Below, piece by piece: positions 9,118 through 17,639 of a stretch of 35,896 nt of DNA. The stretch spans positions 1 through 35,896 of the forward strand of contig JAGBOW010000117.1 of assembly GCA_017633675.1 (NCBI GenBank). The letters run 5' to 3'. A program made the position numbers and the translations under genes. Origin of the DNA: a bacterium. GTDB lineage: Bacteria; Cyanobacteriota; Vampirovibrionia; Gastranaerophilales; Gastranaerophilaceae. The notes beneath the pieces are model-generated. The model was not told the origin of the DNA. It did not search any database and saw only the letters and a program-made list of their open reading frames with translations. Every line of letters begins with the position of its first letter. Positions within the stretch are counted from its first letter, which is position 1.

Positions 9118-12100
9118 ATGTCCAAAGATAATAATCAGGGAAATCTATTTATAAAACGACCGAAATTGGCTATTGTAATATCTCTTGCAATTATGCTTGC
9201 TGGGATATTGATGATGACACAATTGCCATTAGAGGAATATCCCTCAATCACCCCTCCGCAGGTTGTTGTATCAGCGACTTATGCGGGAGCAAGCTCTGAC
9301 GTTATAGCGGATACTATCGCAGCACCCGTTGAGGCTCAGTTAAACGGGGTTGAAAATATGATATATATGACATCAACCTCCCAAAACGGTTCGTATCAAT
9401 TAACTATATATTTCGAAGTCGGAACAAATCCCGATATGGCGGTAGTTAACGTTCAAAACAGATTACAATTGGTAACCCCCCGACTGCCCGAAGAAGTTAA
9501 AAGATACGGTATGACGGTTCAAAAATCTACAGGCGGGCCGGGAATTATGATGATTGCGATAAATTCCCCCACTAATACTTATGATTCTTTGTATGTTGCA
9601 AACTACGCTTCAATATTTATTAAAGACGAACTTGCACGTGTAAAAGGTGTAAGTAAAGTTCAGGTTTTCGGCTCATCTGATTATGCAATGAGAATTTGGC
9701 TTGATGCGGATAAAATGGCAAATTTGGGCGTAACGGTTGAAGAAGTTTCGGCTGCAATAAGGGCGCAAAACTCTCAGGTTCCGACAGGTGATTTGGGTGA
9801 TGAACCGATGGATATTCCTCAAATGCTCAAATTAACAATGAGAACAAAAGGAAGATTGAAAGATGCAAAACAGTTTGAGGAAATTGTTATCCGTTCAAAA
9901 CCTGACGGGTCGCAAATTAAAATAAAAGACGTTGCAAAAACCGAACTTGGTGCGGAAAGTTACGCATTCTTCTCACGTATAGGAGGAAAAGATTCTGCCG
10001 TAATTTCGATTACGCAATTACCTGAAGCTAATGCTATTGACCTTTCTGACAGATTAAGAAAAAAAATGGCGGAATTGAGTAAAAATTTCCCTCAAGGTAT
10101 TGAATATAATATTGAAAACGACCAGACAGATTTCGTAAGAGAGTCAATCCATGAGGTTATTACGGCAATTGGACTTGCTGTATTATTGGTAGGTATTGTA
10201 ACTTATCTGTTCTTGGGAACGGGAAGGGCTGCATTGATACCGTTTGCGGCAATTCCTGTTTCATTAATCGGTGTTTTTGCGTTTATGAATTTATTGGGAT
10301 TTTCAATAAACCTTTTGATTTTGTTTGGTTTGGTTTTAGCGGTCGGGTTGGTAGTTGATGATGCGATTGTTGTACTGGAAAACACTCAAAGGCATATTCA
10401 GGAGGGAAAAAATCCTAAAGATTCAGCGGAAATTACCATGAAAGAGGTATTCAGCGCGGTTTTGGCAACATCTCTTGTTCTTATGGCGGTATTTGTTCCC
10501 GTATCTTTTATGACAGGCATTACGGGACAGATGTTCAGGCAGTTTGCATTGTGTATAGCATCAGCTATAGGGCTTTCAACACTTGTTGCCTTGACTCTTT
10601 CACCTGCTTTGTGTGCAATGATTTTGAAAAACGGTTCTGAAAAAGCGGATTTTGAATTTATCCAGAAATTTGACGATTGGTTCAATAAAATAAGAGATAA
10701 ATATGTTGAAAGCGTAAAAGTATTTATAAATTCACCAAAGCTTGTGATTTCAATATATGCGGGAATGTTAATTCTTATAGGATTAATGTTTTTTATAATT
10801 CCGAAAGGTTTTCTGCCCCAAGAGGACAGAGGTGCCATATTTATACAATTGCAACTTCCTGACGGTTCTACGGCATCAAGAACAAATATGATTGCAAATG
10901 AAGTTGAACAGAGGGTTTTGAAGATTGACGGCGTAAAAACAACCATTAATCTGGTTGGTTTTGCAGGTGAAAATACTGCATTTGTAATTGCAAGATTAAA
11001 TGATTGGTCAAAACGTAAAAGTAAAAATCTTGCATTTGATACAATTATCGGAAAAATTAAAAAAGAGTTTCAAAATTATCCTTCCGCAACGGTTGCAATT
11101 TTTTCTCCGCCCGCAATTTCAGGTCTGGGTATGTTCGGAGGTTTTGAATATCAGCTTTTGGATAAAGGCGACAGAAGTTCGGAAGAACTGTATAATGAAG
11201 CGGTTAAACTTATTGCGGAAGCAAATAAAAGTCCGTATTTCCAGATGGTTTATACATCATACACTGCAAGCATGCCTCAATTGATGATTGACCTTGATAC
11301 TTCCAAGACTCTTGCGCAAGGGGTTGATATAGATTCTGTTTTTAATGCAATTGCGGCATATTTCGGAAGGGCATACGTAAACGATTTCAATAAATACGGT
11401 CGTGTTTATCGTGTATTCTTGCAGGCGCAACCTGCTTTCAGGGAAAATTATACGGATCTGGACAAAATATATGTTAAAAATAATAATGGTATGATGGTGC
11501 CTTTATCAGCCATAATGAAGAAAAAATTTATGGTAGGGCCTTACAGTTTGACAAGATTCAACATGTATCCTGCGATTACTATTAACGGTCAGGCGCGTCC
11601 CGGTGTAAGTTCCGGTCAGGCAATGGAAGAGATGGAAAGAATTTCCGAAAGAGTTTTGCCTAAAGATATGGGATATAACTGGTCGGGAAGTTCTTTGCAG
11701 GAAAAAGAATCAAGCGGACAAATTATACCGATTTTGGGAATGTCTTTGGTATTTATATATTTATTCCTTGTCGGTTTGTATGAAAGCTGGATGTTACCTT
11801 TTGCGGTTATGTTGATTTCTCCGGTTGCATTAGTCGGAGCACTGTTATTCCAGTATATTTTCGGGTATTCGTTAGATTTATATTCGGAAATCGGTCTTGT
11901 AATGCTTATCGGTTTATCCACAAAACAGGCTATTTTGATTATTGAATTTGCAAAAGAGGCGCATGAAAACGGTATGGGAATAAGAGAGGCAGCAATAGAG
12001 GCGGCACGATTGAGGTTCAGAGCCGTAATGATGACAAATATTGCATTTATTTTAGGTTTGTTACCTCTTGTATTTGCAAAAGGTGCAGGGGCAGCAAGCA

Positions 12101-12249
12101 GACATTCGGTTGGTATGACTGTATTCGGCGGTATGATTGCCGTTGCGTTTATCGGAACTTTCCTTGTTCCCGCATTCTTTGTTTTGATTGAAGAAATGAA
12201 AATAAAATTTGCCAAAAATATTAAAAAATTAGGAAAAAATAATGATTAA
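9118..12249 (+). CDS. RND multidrug efflux pump, HAE-1 family (AcrB/MexB type)
   Basis: This inner-membrane proton antiporter exports drugs, bile salts or other amphiphiles through the adaptor and outer-membrane channel. It has 1043 residues, typical of HAE-1. The N-terminal membrane helix with LPLEEYPSITPP is the family hallmark. The proton-relay aspartates lie in VGLVVDDAIVVLEN (D414 and D415), and the partner lysine is in LSTKQAILIIEF (K936). Two six-helix bundles flank large periplasmic loops (about 40-330 and 560-860). AAAAGGAAA precedes the ATG. The downstream channel gene overlaps by 8 bases, so translational coupling is likely. The substrate cannot be read from sequence. In a gut bacterium bile acids are plausible, but that is inference. 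Confidence 0.95.
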   Translation: MSKDNNQGNLFIKRPKLAIVISLAIMLAGILMMTQLPLEEYPSITPPQVVVSATYAGASSDVIADTIAAPVEAQLNGVENMIYMTSTSQNGSYQLTIYFEVGTNPDMAVVNVQNRLQLVTPRLPEEVKRYGMTVQKSTGGPGIMMIAINSPTNTYDSLYVANYASIFIKDELARVKGVSKVQVFGSSDYAMRIWLDADKMANLGVTVEEVSAAIRAQNSQVPTGDLGDEPMDIPQMLKLTMRTKGRLKDAKQFEEIVIRSKPDGSQIKIKDVAKTELGAESYAFFSRIGGKDSAVISITQLPEANAIDLSDRLRKKMAELSKNFPQGIEYNIENDQTDFVRESIHEVITAIGLAVLLVGIVTYLFLGTGRAALIPFAAIPVSLIGVFAFMNLLGFSINLLILFGLVLAVGLVVDDAIVVLENTQRHIQEGKNPKDSAEITMKEVFSAVLATSLVLMAVFVPVSFMTGITGQMFRQFALCIASAIGLSTLVALTLSPALCAMILKNGSEKADFEFIQKFDDWFNKIRDKYVESVKVFINSPKLVISIYAGMLILIGLMFFIIPKGFLPQEDRGAIFIQLQLPDGSTASRTNMIANEVEQRVLKIDGVKTTINLVGFAGENTAFVIARLNDWSKRKSKNLAFDTIIGKIKKEFQNYPSATVAIFSPPAISGLGMFGGFEYQLLDKGDRSSEELYNEAVKLIAEANKSPYFQMVYTSYTASMPQLMIDLDTSKTLAQGVDIDSVFNAIAAYFGRAYVNDFNKYGRVYRVFLQAQPAFRENYTDLDKIYVKNNNGMMVPLSAIMKKKFMVGPYSLTRFNMYPAITINGQARPGVSSGQAMEEMERISERVLPKDMGYNWSGSSLQEKESSGQIIPILGMSLVFIYLFLVGLYESWMLPFAVMLISPVALVGALLFQYIFGYSLDLYSEIGLVMLIGLSTKQAILIIEFAKEAHENGMGIREAAIEAARLRFRAVMMTNIAFILGLLPLVFAKGAGAASRHSVGMTVFGGMIAVAFIGTFLVPAFFVLIEEMKIKFAKNIKKLGKNND

Positions 12250-13657
12250 AAAAATAATAATTTTATCAATGATAATAAGTTTAACAGGGTTGACTGCTTT
12301 TGCCGAAGAAATAGGCAATACGGTAAATGAAACCGAATTTCCCGCATCAGATAATGTTTTACCCAAAACTTCCGATAAAGCCGATTTTATAATAGAAGGT
12401 TCGGTTGAAAAAAATATTGATATGACACTCGATAAATGTATCGAACTTGCACTCGGCAATAACCCTCAAATAAATGCTGCGTTTCATGATATTCTGGCAT
12501 CAGACAGCAGAATTAAGCAGGTTTGGTCAAATTATTTTCCGCAGTTTAATTGGCAAACAGGCTATACAAAAATGCGTCAATTACAATTGTCAGACGCTTT
12601 GGGGGAAAATTTAACATTTAATTACTATTTGTTAGGTCAAATAACTTTACAACAAATGCTTTATGACTTTGGAGTAACCCAAAATCAGGCAACAATAAGA
12701 CGTTTAGATTACGAAGCATACAAAACAACTCTTTCCGCAACAATTAATAACGTAATATACGAAACAAAAGATGCTTATTACAACCTTTTATACGCATTTG
12801 AAAATAAAAGGGTTGCTGAGGATACGGTTAATAAATTTGAGCTTTTTTATGATCAGGCAAAAGCTTTTTATGAAATCGGTATGAACCCGAAAGTTGACGT
12901 TACGATTGCGGAAGTAAATCTGAGCCATGCCAAATTACAGCTTATTCAGGCAGATAATGCAGTAAATCTTGCTGTTGCAAGATTAAACAATGTAATGGGT
13001 GTTCCGTTTATCGACAGATATAATGTCGTTGAAAGATTGAAATATTTACCCGTTGACATCACATTTAATAATTCAATTGAAACCGCAAGAGAGGCAAGAC
13101 CCGAACTGAAACTTGCGGAATTGAAAGTTGAAAGCGCAAAACAAACACTAAAACTTGCCAAAAAATCTTATTTCCCGACACTTTCAATTGAAGGACAATA
13201 TATGGTCGGCGGTAGTTCACCGACATCAAACTACGGTTACAATTTGGGAGGATATCTTAACTTTCCGACCATTAACGGAATGTTAATAAAGAATGAAATT
13301 CAAGAAGCAAGATATCTTTATGACAAAGAAATTGCGAATGCCAAAAACACCCAAAACAAAATTTATTTGGAAATTCAGAATGCTTATTTAAAACTTGAGG
13401 AAAAGAAAAACCAGATACCCGTTGCAATGTTGAATGTAAAACAATCAAAAGAGAATTATGAACTGTCTTTTGGAAGATATAAAGTCGGAGAGGCAAGTCC
13501 GACCGAACTTAAAGATGCTCAAATAAATTATCAGCAGGCACAACTGAGCTATTACAGTGCATTGTATCAATACAATTCCGCAAAAGCCGAACTTGAAAAA
13601 GCAATCGGTAAAAATATAATCTCAAAAGCTGATGATATAATTGAGCTGGGCGAATAA
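12242..13657 (+). CDS. TolC-family outer-membrane efflux channel
   Basis: This 471-residue protein is the outer-membrane part of the tripartite pump. The signal peptide is clear (MIKKIIILSMIISLTGLTAFA, with AFA|EE as the likely signal peptidase I site). The mature protein shows the TolC two-fold repeat. The first half begins at LDKCIELALGNNPQI (about 61) and the second at ETAREARPELKLAELKVESA (about 280). Each half has long amphipathic helices and a short strand region (FPQFNWQTGY and FPTLSIEGQY). It overlaps the pump gene by 8 bases (TAATGATTAA context), which indicates a coupled three-gene operon. An outer-membrane channel implies a Gram-negative envelope. No terminator is visible right after it; the promoter of the next small locus starts 11 bases past the stop. 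Confidence 0.92.
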   Translation: MIKKIIILSMIISLTGLTAFAEEIGNTVNETEFPASDNVLPKTSDKADFIIEGSVEKNIDMTLDKCIELALGNNPQINAAFHDILASDSRIKQVWSNYFPQFNWQTGYTKMRQLQLSDALGENLTFNYYLLGQITLQQMLYDFGVTQNQATIRRLDYEAYKTTLSATINNVIYETKDAYYNLLYAFENKRVAEDTVNKFELFYDQAKAFYEIGMNPKVDVTIAEVNLSHAKLQLIQADNAVNLAVARLNNVMGVPFIDRYNVVERLKYLPVDITFNNSIETAREARPELKLAELKVESAKQTLKLAKKSYFPTLSIEGQYMVGGSSPTSNYGYNLGGYLNFPTINGMLIKNEIQEARYLYDKEIANAKNTQNKIYLEIQNAYLKLEEKKNQIPVAMLNVKQSKENYELSFGRYKVGEASPTELKDAQINYQQAQLSYYSALYQYNSAKAELEKAIGKNIISKADDIIELGE

Positions 13658-13667
13658 TTTAATAATA

Positions 13668-13695
13668 TTGACAATTTTATTCGGCTTGTTATAAT
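13668..13695 (+). promoter_or_regulatory. Promoter of the small toxin-like mRNA
   Basis: TTGACA (13668-13673), a 16-base spacer and a perfect TATAAT (13690-13695) predict a start near 13702. GGCTTG (13683-13688) and CAAGCC (13706-13711) flank the -10 and start as an inverted repeat, which could be an operator. Confidence 0.75.
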
Positions 13696-13768
13696 AATTA
13701 TCAGGCAAGCCAAAAATACAGGCAAAAGATTTTGACTAAACATTTCAGCTAACTGAAAGGAGGTTAAA

Positions 13769-13843
13769 ATGTTAGTTGAAATCAACGAAAAAGAGCTAAT
13801 ACTCTTAATAGCATTAGCTCTAACCCTAAAATCCTTGTTTTAA
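13769..13843 (+). CDS. Small hydrophobic peptide, candidate type I toxin (24 aa)
   Basis: This 24-codon frame reads MLVEINEKELILLIALALTL and ends KSLF. It has eight Leu and three Ile, a charged N-terminal third and a short hydrophobic helix (about 10-20) that could insert in a membrane. The Shine-Dalgarno is the best in the window: AAAGGAGG, 6 bases before the ATG. It has a private promoter and terminator and is overlapped by a predicted antisense RNA. These are the features of type I toxins, although 24 residues is at the short end. Alternatives are a leucine-rich leader peptide, though the next gene (rseP) has its own promoter and no link to leucine, or a chance frame in a structured RNA. 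Confidence 0.6.
   Translation: MLVEINEKELILLIALALTLKSLF
13787..13821 (-). terminator. Terminator of the antisense RNA
   Basis: Read on the minus strand, the 9-bp stem AGAGCTAAT/ATTAGCTCT (13813-13821 with 13792-13800) is followed directly by a T run (plus-strand A at 13788-13792). The same palindrome is a hairpin inside the toxin reading frame on the plus strand, where no T run follows it. Confidence 0.6.
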
Positions 13844-13882
13844 CAAGGTACGGGCTTGGGTAGCTTCCTTACCCTTGCCTGT
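13787..13882 (-). ncRNA. Predicted antisense RNA (about 95 nt), candidate antitoxin
   Basis: A minus-strand promoter (13889-13917) predicts a start near 13882, and the hairpin with T run at 13787-13821 predicts the end. The RNA would be fully complementary to the last two thirds of the small reading frame and to the 3' half of its mRNA, including the terminator. It would also compete with the 5'-3' pairing of the mRNA. This convergent, 3'-overlapping layout is that of bsrG/SR4, txpA/RatA and aapA/IsoA-type loci. Confidence 0.55.
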
Positions 13883-13888
13883 ATTTTT
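13849..13888 (+). terminator. Intrinsic terminator of the toxin-like mRNA
   Basis: TACGGGCTTGGGTA pairs with TACCCTTGCCTGTA around a GCTTCCT loop. The stem has one G-T pair and a TT/TT internal loop. TTTTT and an AT-rich stretch follow. Confidence 0.75.
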
Positions 13889-13917
13889 ATTATAACTCAT
13901 TTTTATTAAATTTTCAA
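13889..13917 (-). promoter_or_regulatory. Antisense promoter facing the toxin-like gene
   Basis: On the minus strand TTGAAA (plus 13912-13917) is followed after exactly 17 bases by TATAAT (plus 13889-13894). No protein gene lies downstream on this strand before the terminator at 13787, so the product should be a small RNA antisense to the peptide gene. Confidence 0.7.
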
Positions 13918-13963
13918 TACTATGTTGATATTTATTAAAATAAATGTGGTTTTAGTCTGTTTG

Positions 13964-13972
13964 TGCTAAAAT
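13964..13972 (+). promoter_or_regulatory. Extended -10 promoter of rseP
   Basis: TG at 13964-13965, one base, then TAAAAT at 13967-13972 form an extended -10 element, 22 bases before the rseP ATG. There is no convincing -35. The leader carries GGGAGA as Shine-Dalgarno. Confidence 0.5.
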
Positions 13973-13994
13973 TATTGCAGGGAGAAATTAAACT

Positions 13995-15374
13995 ATGTCA
14001 ACTATAATAATGATTTTACTCATAAGTATTTTAATCTTGGTTCATGAAGCGGGACATTTTTATTCTGCAAGATTATTCAGGATAAAAGTTGACAAATTTG
14101 GTATAGGACTTCCGATTGGCCCTACTCTTTGGGAGAAAAAAGTCGGAGATATTACATTAATAGTCCATGCATTTTTGTTTGGCGGATATGTTTCATTTCC
14201 TGATGATGACAAAGAATCTGATGTACCGTTAGATTCTAAAGACAGATTGATGAACCGTCCGATTTGGCAAAGAGCAGTTGTTTTTTCAGCCGGTGTTGCG
14301 GCAAATGTCATCTGTGCTTTTGTGTTGGTAATTTTGACTGCATTTCTTTGGCACAACATACCGTCAGGACAGTTTAATACTTTTGTAAATGATTTTATAG
14401 CCGATAAAGGAATAAATGTTCAACAATCCGGTATGCAAAAAGGTGATAAGATTTGGGAAATTAACGGTTCGGAAATAAATACAAAATACGGAGTGTATTT
14501 GTATGCAAATTACAGTGCATCTTTTGACGGAAAAACCTCCTCAAATTTAGTTGAACAAAATTTCGAACAATTAAAAAAAGTCAATCAGGCATTCACAAGA
14601 GATGAGATTATTCCGGAAGGTTTGATTATAAAAATTCCCCAAACAAAGAAAGAAGAAAAAGTTGTATTGGATAAGAATGTTTTGGGTGCAACAGCCTTGT
14701 ATAAATCACCGGATAATGAAAAACTTTCGGAAAATCAAATAAAATTAAGAGATAAAGTAAAAGACAAAAGTTTTATTGAATCTGACGGAACTTTTTCTTT
14801 AAATGATTTGGCCTTTGCAGTTTCGGATACGGAAAAACCACTGGATATAAAAGTTGAAAGAAACGGTGAAATTGTACAATTAAAAACAATTTATTCGGAT
14901 AAAGAAGGACTTATCGGTATAAAACCCGACACAAAAGAAGTTTTAATTCCGATAAAAGGTATCGGTTCTGCATTTTCGGCAAGTTGGACTTATCTTTATA
15001 ATGAAACAAAATCAATGATATTGGTATTAGGACAATTGTTTACAGGAAAAATCCCTTTAAAAAATATGCATGGTGTTGTTCTTATTACAAAAATAGGCGG
15101 AGATATAATCAGTCATGACGGAATTTTTTACGGAATACTTTTAACCGCAGTTATATCAATGAACCTTGCAATATTAAATATCCTGCCTATTCCTGCATTA
15201 GACGGCGGACATTTATTGTTTTTATGTGCCGAAAAAATAATCGGTAAACCGGTCAATGAAGAAATTGCAAATAAAATAATGAATGTATTTTTCTTCCTGT
15301 TAATTTTGTTACTGATTTTTGTCTTATTTAACGATATTTATGTATTAGTTCAACCGTTGTTTAATAAAGGATAA
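13995..15374 (+). CDS. rseP: Site-2 protease family zinc metalloprotease, RseP-like
   Basis: This inner-membrane protease cleaves transmembrane segments. The family activates sigma factors or clears signal peptides. Its 459 residues match RseP. HEAGH (17-21) in the first membrane helix gives the zinc-binding histidines and catalytic Glu. NILPIPALDGGHL near the C-terminus supplies the third ligand in the NxxPxPxLDGG motif. A PDZ region lies in the periplasmic part (about 145-320; QSGMQKGDKIWEING is its start). It is somewhat extended by a charged segment (about 180-265). Four membrane segments are visible. The gene has its own extended -10 promoter and a Shine-Dalgarno (GGGAGA). It converges on the YkgJ-like gene with only 6 bases between stops and no terminator. 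The target anti-sigma factor is not in this window. Confidence 0.92.
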   Translation: MSTIIMILLISILILVHEAGHFYSARLFRIKVDKFGIGLPIGPTLWEKKVGDITLIVHAFLFGGYVSFPDDDKESDVPLDSKDRLMNRPIWQRAVVFSAGVAANVICAFVLVILTAFLWHNIPSGQFNTFVNDFIADKGINVQQSGMQKGDKIWEINGSEINTKYGVYLYANYSASFDGKTSSNLVEQNFEQLKKVNQAFTRDEIIPEGLIIKIPQTKKEEKVVLDKNVLGATALYKSPDNEKLSENQIKLRDKVKDKSFIESDGTFSLNDLAFAVSDTEKPLDIKVERNGEIVQLKTIYSDKEGLIGIKPDTKEVLIPIKGIGSAFSASWTYLYNETKSMILVLGQLFTGKIPLKNMHGVVLITKIGGDIISHDGIFYGILLTAVISMNLAILNILPIPALDGGHLLFLCAEKIIGKPVNEEIANKIMNVFFFLLILLLIFVLFNDIYVLVQPLFNKG

Positions 15375-15380
15375 AATATA

Positions 15381-15974
15381 TTAAAACCAATCAATTAAGG
15401 GTTTTTTGTCACCAAAATGTAAATGAAAATTTTCTTCTATATTTTCGCTTGTCAAAAATTTGTAGCTTACATTAAATGCCAAAGGTTCAGGAAGATTTTT
15501 TCCGAGTTTTTTATATTTTTCGGTAGAAATTATTTTTGTATCGGGTTCTACAACATTAGAATAATTTAATCCTTCAAAAGCACAGAAAGGAATTTTTGAT
15601 AATCCGTCAGGATTTATTGACATAAGACCGAAACTTCTGCAAATTATCCCGCGAAATTCATAAACCGAACATTCTTGATTAATCAAAAACGGACATTCGT
15701 AACAAAATTCACCATTTGATTTTTCTTTTTCTTGTTTAATTTTCTTGACTTTTAACAGGATTTCTTCTCTGGTTTCAGGCGGAAGTTTCGTGAAACCAAT
15801 CATAATAAAATCATATTCAAGTCTTGAAAACGGATATTCGCCGTTTTCACAGCATTTGGAACAACCTTTCCTGCAAAAAATATAAGGGGATTGTTTCTCA
15901 AAAAATCCGTTAAGTTTGTTGGTTAAATAAGACAAGTATAAAAGATAATCAGCGAGTTTTGTATTTTCCGGCAT
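15381..15974 (-). CDS. YkgJ-family cysteine cluster protein
   Basis: This 197-residue protein has the Cys-rich signature of the YkgJ/UPF0153 (CxxxCxxCC) family: C34, C38, C41 and C42 in CRKGCSKCC. More cysteines follow in CYECPFLINQECSVYEFRGIICRSFG, whose pattern is typical of the family. These residues probably bind a metal or Fe-S cluster; the biochemical role is unsettled. I chose the ATG at 15974 because it has GAGG 6 bases upstream, whereas the longer reading starts at a TTG. It overlaps the 3' end of the upstream glycosyltransferase gene by 26 bases, so the two form a coupled operon. A link to glycan or lipoprotein modification is only suggested by that pairing. Confidence 0.85.
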   Translation of the reverse strand: MPENTKLADYLLYLSYLTNKLNGFFEKQSPYIFCRKGCSKCCENGEYPFSRLEYDFIMIGFTKLPPETREEILLKVKKIKQEKEKSNGEFCYECPFLINQECSVYEFRGIICRSFGLMSINPDGLSKIPFCAFEGLNYSNVVEPDTKIISTEKYKKLGKNLPEPLAFNVSYKFLTSENIEENFHLHFGDKKPLIDWF

Positions 15975-17568
15975 CAATTTCCTCAATCAATTTTTGGTAT
16001 TCGGGATTATTTGAACCTTTTGCATAACGGGATAATCTGCGTTTTGCAATTGTTTTCATAAATTCTTTTTTTGACGGATTTCCGTTTTCTACAAAGAACA
16101 ACATTGCCTGTTTCCTATGTTCAAACAATTCATCTTCAGGTTTTTTCGCTAAAACATCACCAAAAGTTTCCGGTCTGGTTTTTCTGTCCCATTCATAAAA
16201 CGGTGTTTTTAAGAAACAGAATTTTTCAACATAAGACATAATACAAGGAGTCCAAGAAACATCTTCATATCTCATACCCTTACCTAAAGGATGTTCTTTA
16301 ACAATTGATGCTTTGTATAATTTATTCCAAATAGCGCAATTATAATACCCGGGGGTATACATAATTTCTAAATATTTGTCTATATCGTAAGGTACATCTT
16401 CCATAAACGGCAGATTACAGTGAATTGTATAGCCTTTATCGGTAATTCTGTAAAGCGGCGCAATTGCAACATCACAATTATTCTTTTCTGCAGAATTGTA
16501 AAGACTTGATATCATATCGGGACGAATTAAATCATCATTATCCATAAACGCAATATATTTACCGTTTGCGTGTTCTATCCCTACGTTTCTTGTATCTGCA
16601 ACACCACCGTTTTCTTTTTGAAGTGATACAACATTTTCATAATTTTTATCATACCAGTCAATGATTTTTTGAGTATCATCAGTGCTTCCGTCATTTACTA
16701 TAACAATTTCAAGGTTTTGGAAATCCGAAGCAAGAGCACTGTCAATACTTCTTGCAATATAATCCTTTGCGTTATATGCAGGTATAATCAATGAAACATC
16801 AGGTTTTTCATATTTTCTTATACTTAATATTGCCGGTTCAGATTCCGCTGTAATAAATCTGCCGTCAGGTGTATTTAAAAATGCCTTTACGATAAATTTT
16901 GTACTTCCTTTAAAATCGGTTATTTCAAAATAATGCCTGAGCCTGTCATTTGTTTCAAATATCGGCATATCACTGTTTTCAGGATAAACCAAAAATCCGT
17001 CGGCATCTCCTTTATAATTCCAAGATAAAAACAGATTATAATTAAATGATTTATATATTGTAACTGATTTGAAAGCATTATTTTCTGCTTTAAAAACAGA
17101 AGATGAAGCTAAAAATTCCCTTCCCTGTTCATTTTTTATAAACGGTTTAATTTTGTATTCAGCATCAGGTATATAATCTGTTGAAACAAATTCGGTATCC
17201 GAATTTTTTAATCCGCCAAAACCTGATTCATCTTCATTTTTGTACAATCTGTAACCTTGTGCACCTTCAAATTTACTGTAATAGAATTTCACCTGATTAT
17301 TTGGTAAAATTGTTGAAATTACATCTATGGTATCAAATTTATACTGTCTTTTTGAAGATTCTTTGATAACTTGTCCGTTCTTTATTGCCTGCACAAAACA
17401 TTCTCCATCGCCAAACGGCATAAGGGATAATCTTATTTGAGTATCATTAATTTTTGCACATTCATAAAAAATATCATTTTTTCTGCAGAAAATTCTGTAA
17501 TAATCCGCTTTTACATCAGCCCATTTTATAATAATTTTTGAATTTTTTATTTCTGTTCCTAAATCCAT
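15949..17568 (-). CDS. Family 2 glycosyltransferase with N-terminal beta-rich repeats
   Basis: The C-terminal part (about 255-480) is a GT-A fold glycosyltransferase: PDVSLIIPAYNAKDY, EIVIVNDGSTDD (about 293), the metal-binding DND of AFMDNDDL (about 341) and RYEDVSW (about 434), which carries a candidate general base. The first 250 residues hold about three beta-rich units of fibronectin-III-like character, such as KIIIKWADVKADYYRIF, QVKFYYSKFEGAQGYRLYK and YNLFLSWNYKGDADGFLVY. Each has an aromatic-rich strand pair. I chose the ATG at 17568 because AAGGAGCT lies 8 bases before it; the frame could begin 10 codons earlier without such a site. The acceptor and sugar are unknown. The N-terminal repeats may bind a carbohydrate or protein partner. 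The gene is followed by an overlapping YkgJ-like gene. Confidence 0.88.
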   Translation of the reverse strand: MDLGTEIKNSKIIIKWADVKADYYRIFCRKNDIFYECAKINDTQIRLSLMPFGDGECFVQAIKNGQVIKESSKRQYKFDTIDVISTILPNNQVKFYYSKFEGAQGYRLYKNEDESGFGGLKNSDTEFVSTDYIPDAEYKIKPFIKNEQGREFLASSSVFKAENNAFKSVTIYKSFNYNLFLSWNYKGDADGFLVYPENSDMPIFETNDRLRHYFEITDFKGSTKFIVKAFLNTPDGRFITAESEPAILSIRKYEKPDVSLIIPAYNAKDYIARSIDSALASDFQNLEIVIVNDGSTDDTQKIIDWYDKNYENVVSLQKENGGVADTRNVGIEHANGKYIAFMDNDDLIRPDMISSLYNSAEKNNCDVAIAPLYRITDKGYTIHCNLPFMEDVPYDIDKYLEIMYTPGYYNCAIWNKLYKASIVKEHPLGKGMRYEDVSWTPCIMSYVEKFCFLKTPFYEWDRKTRPETFGDVLAKKPEDELFEHRKQAMLFFVENGNPSKKEFMKTIAKRRLSRYAKGSNNPEYQKLIEEIDAGKYKTR

Positions 17569-17639
17569 AGTATTAGCTCCTTGTTTATATTTTAACATAA
17601 AATATCAGATTAAGATTAATTTTATATATCTTTATTTTC

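Larger units (their letters stand above)
13702..13890 (+). ncRNA. Highly structured mRNA of the type I toxin-like locus
   Basis: The predicted transcript runs from the promoter at 13668 to the terminator at 13849-13888. AAAAATACAGGCAA (13712-13725) is perfectly complementary to TTGCCTGTATTTTT (13875-13888), so the 5' and 3' ends can pair over 14 bases. Local stems are TTTCAG/CTGAAA (13743-13758) just before the Shine-Dalgarno, AGAGCTAAT/ATTAGCTCT (13792-13800 with 13813-13821) inside the reading frame, and CCTTGT/ACAAGG (13833-13848) at the stop codon. End-to-end pairing that keeps the full-length mRNA inactive is a known feature of several type I toxin mRNAs (hok, aapA). Here it is inferred from sequence only. 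Confidence 0.6.

Noticed and set aside
10398-10946. 182-codon open frame antisense to the RND pump
   Set aside because: It lies wholly opposite strongly conserved pump sequence, has no Shine-Dalgarno and its composition mirrors the sense codons.
13769-13888. Leucine-biosynthesis leader peptide and attenuator
   Set aside because: The peptide is Leu-rich and a terminator follows, but no amino-acid biosynthesis gene follows, rseP has its own promoter, and an antisense promoter is present, which fits a type I toxin better.
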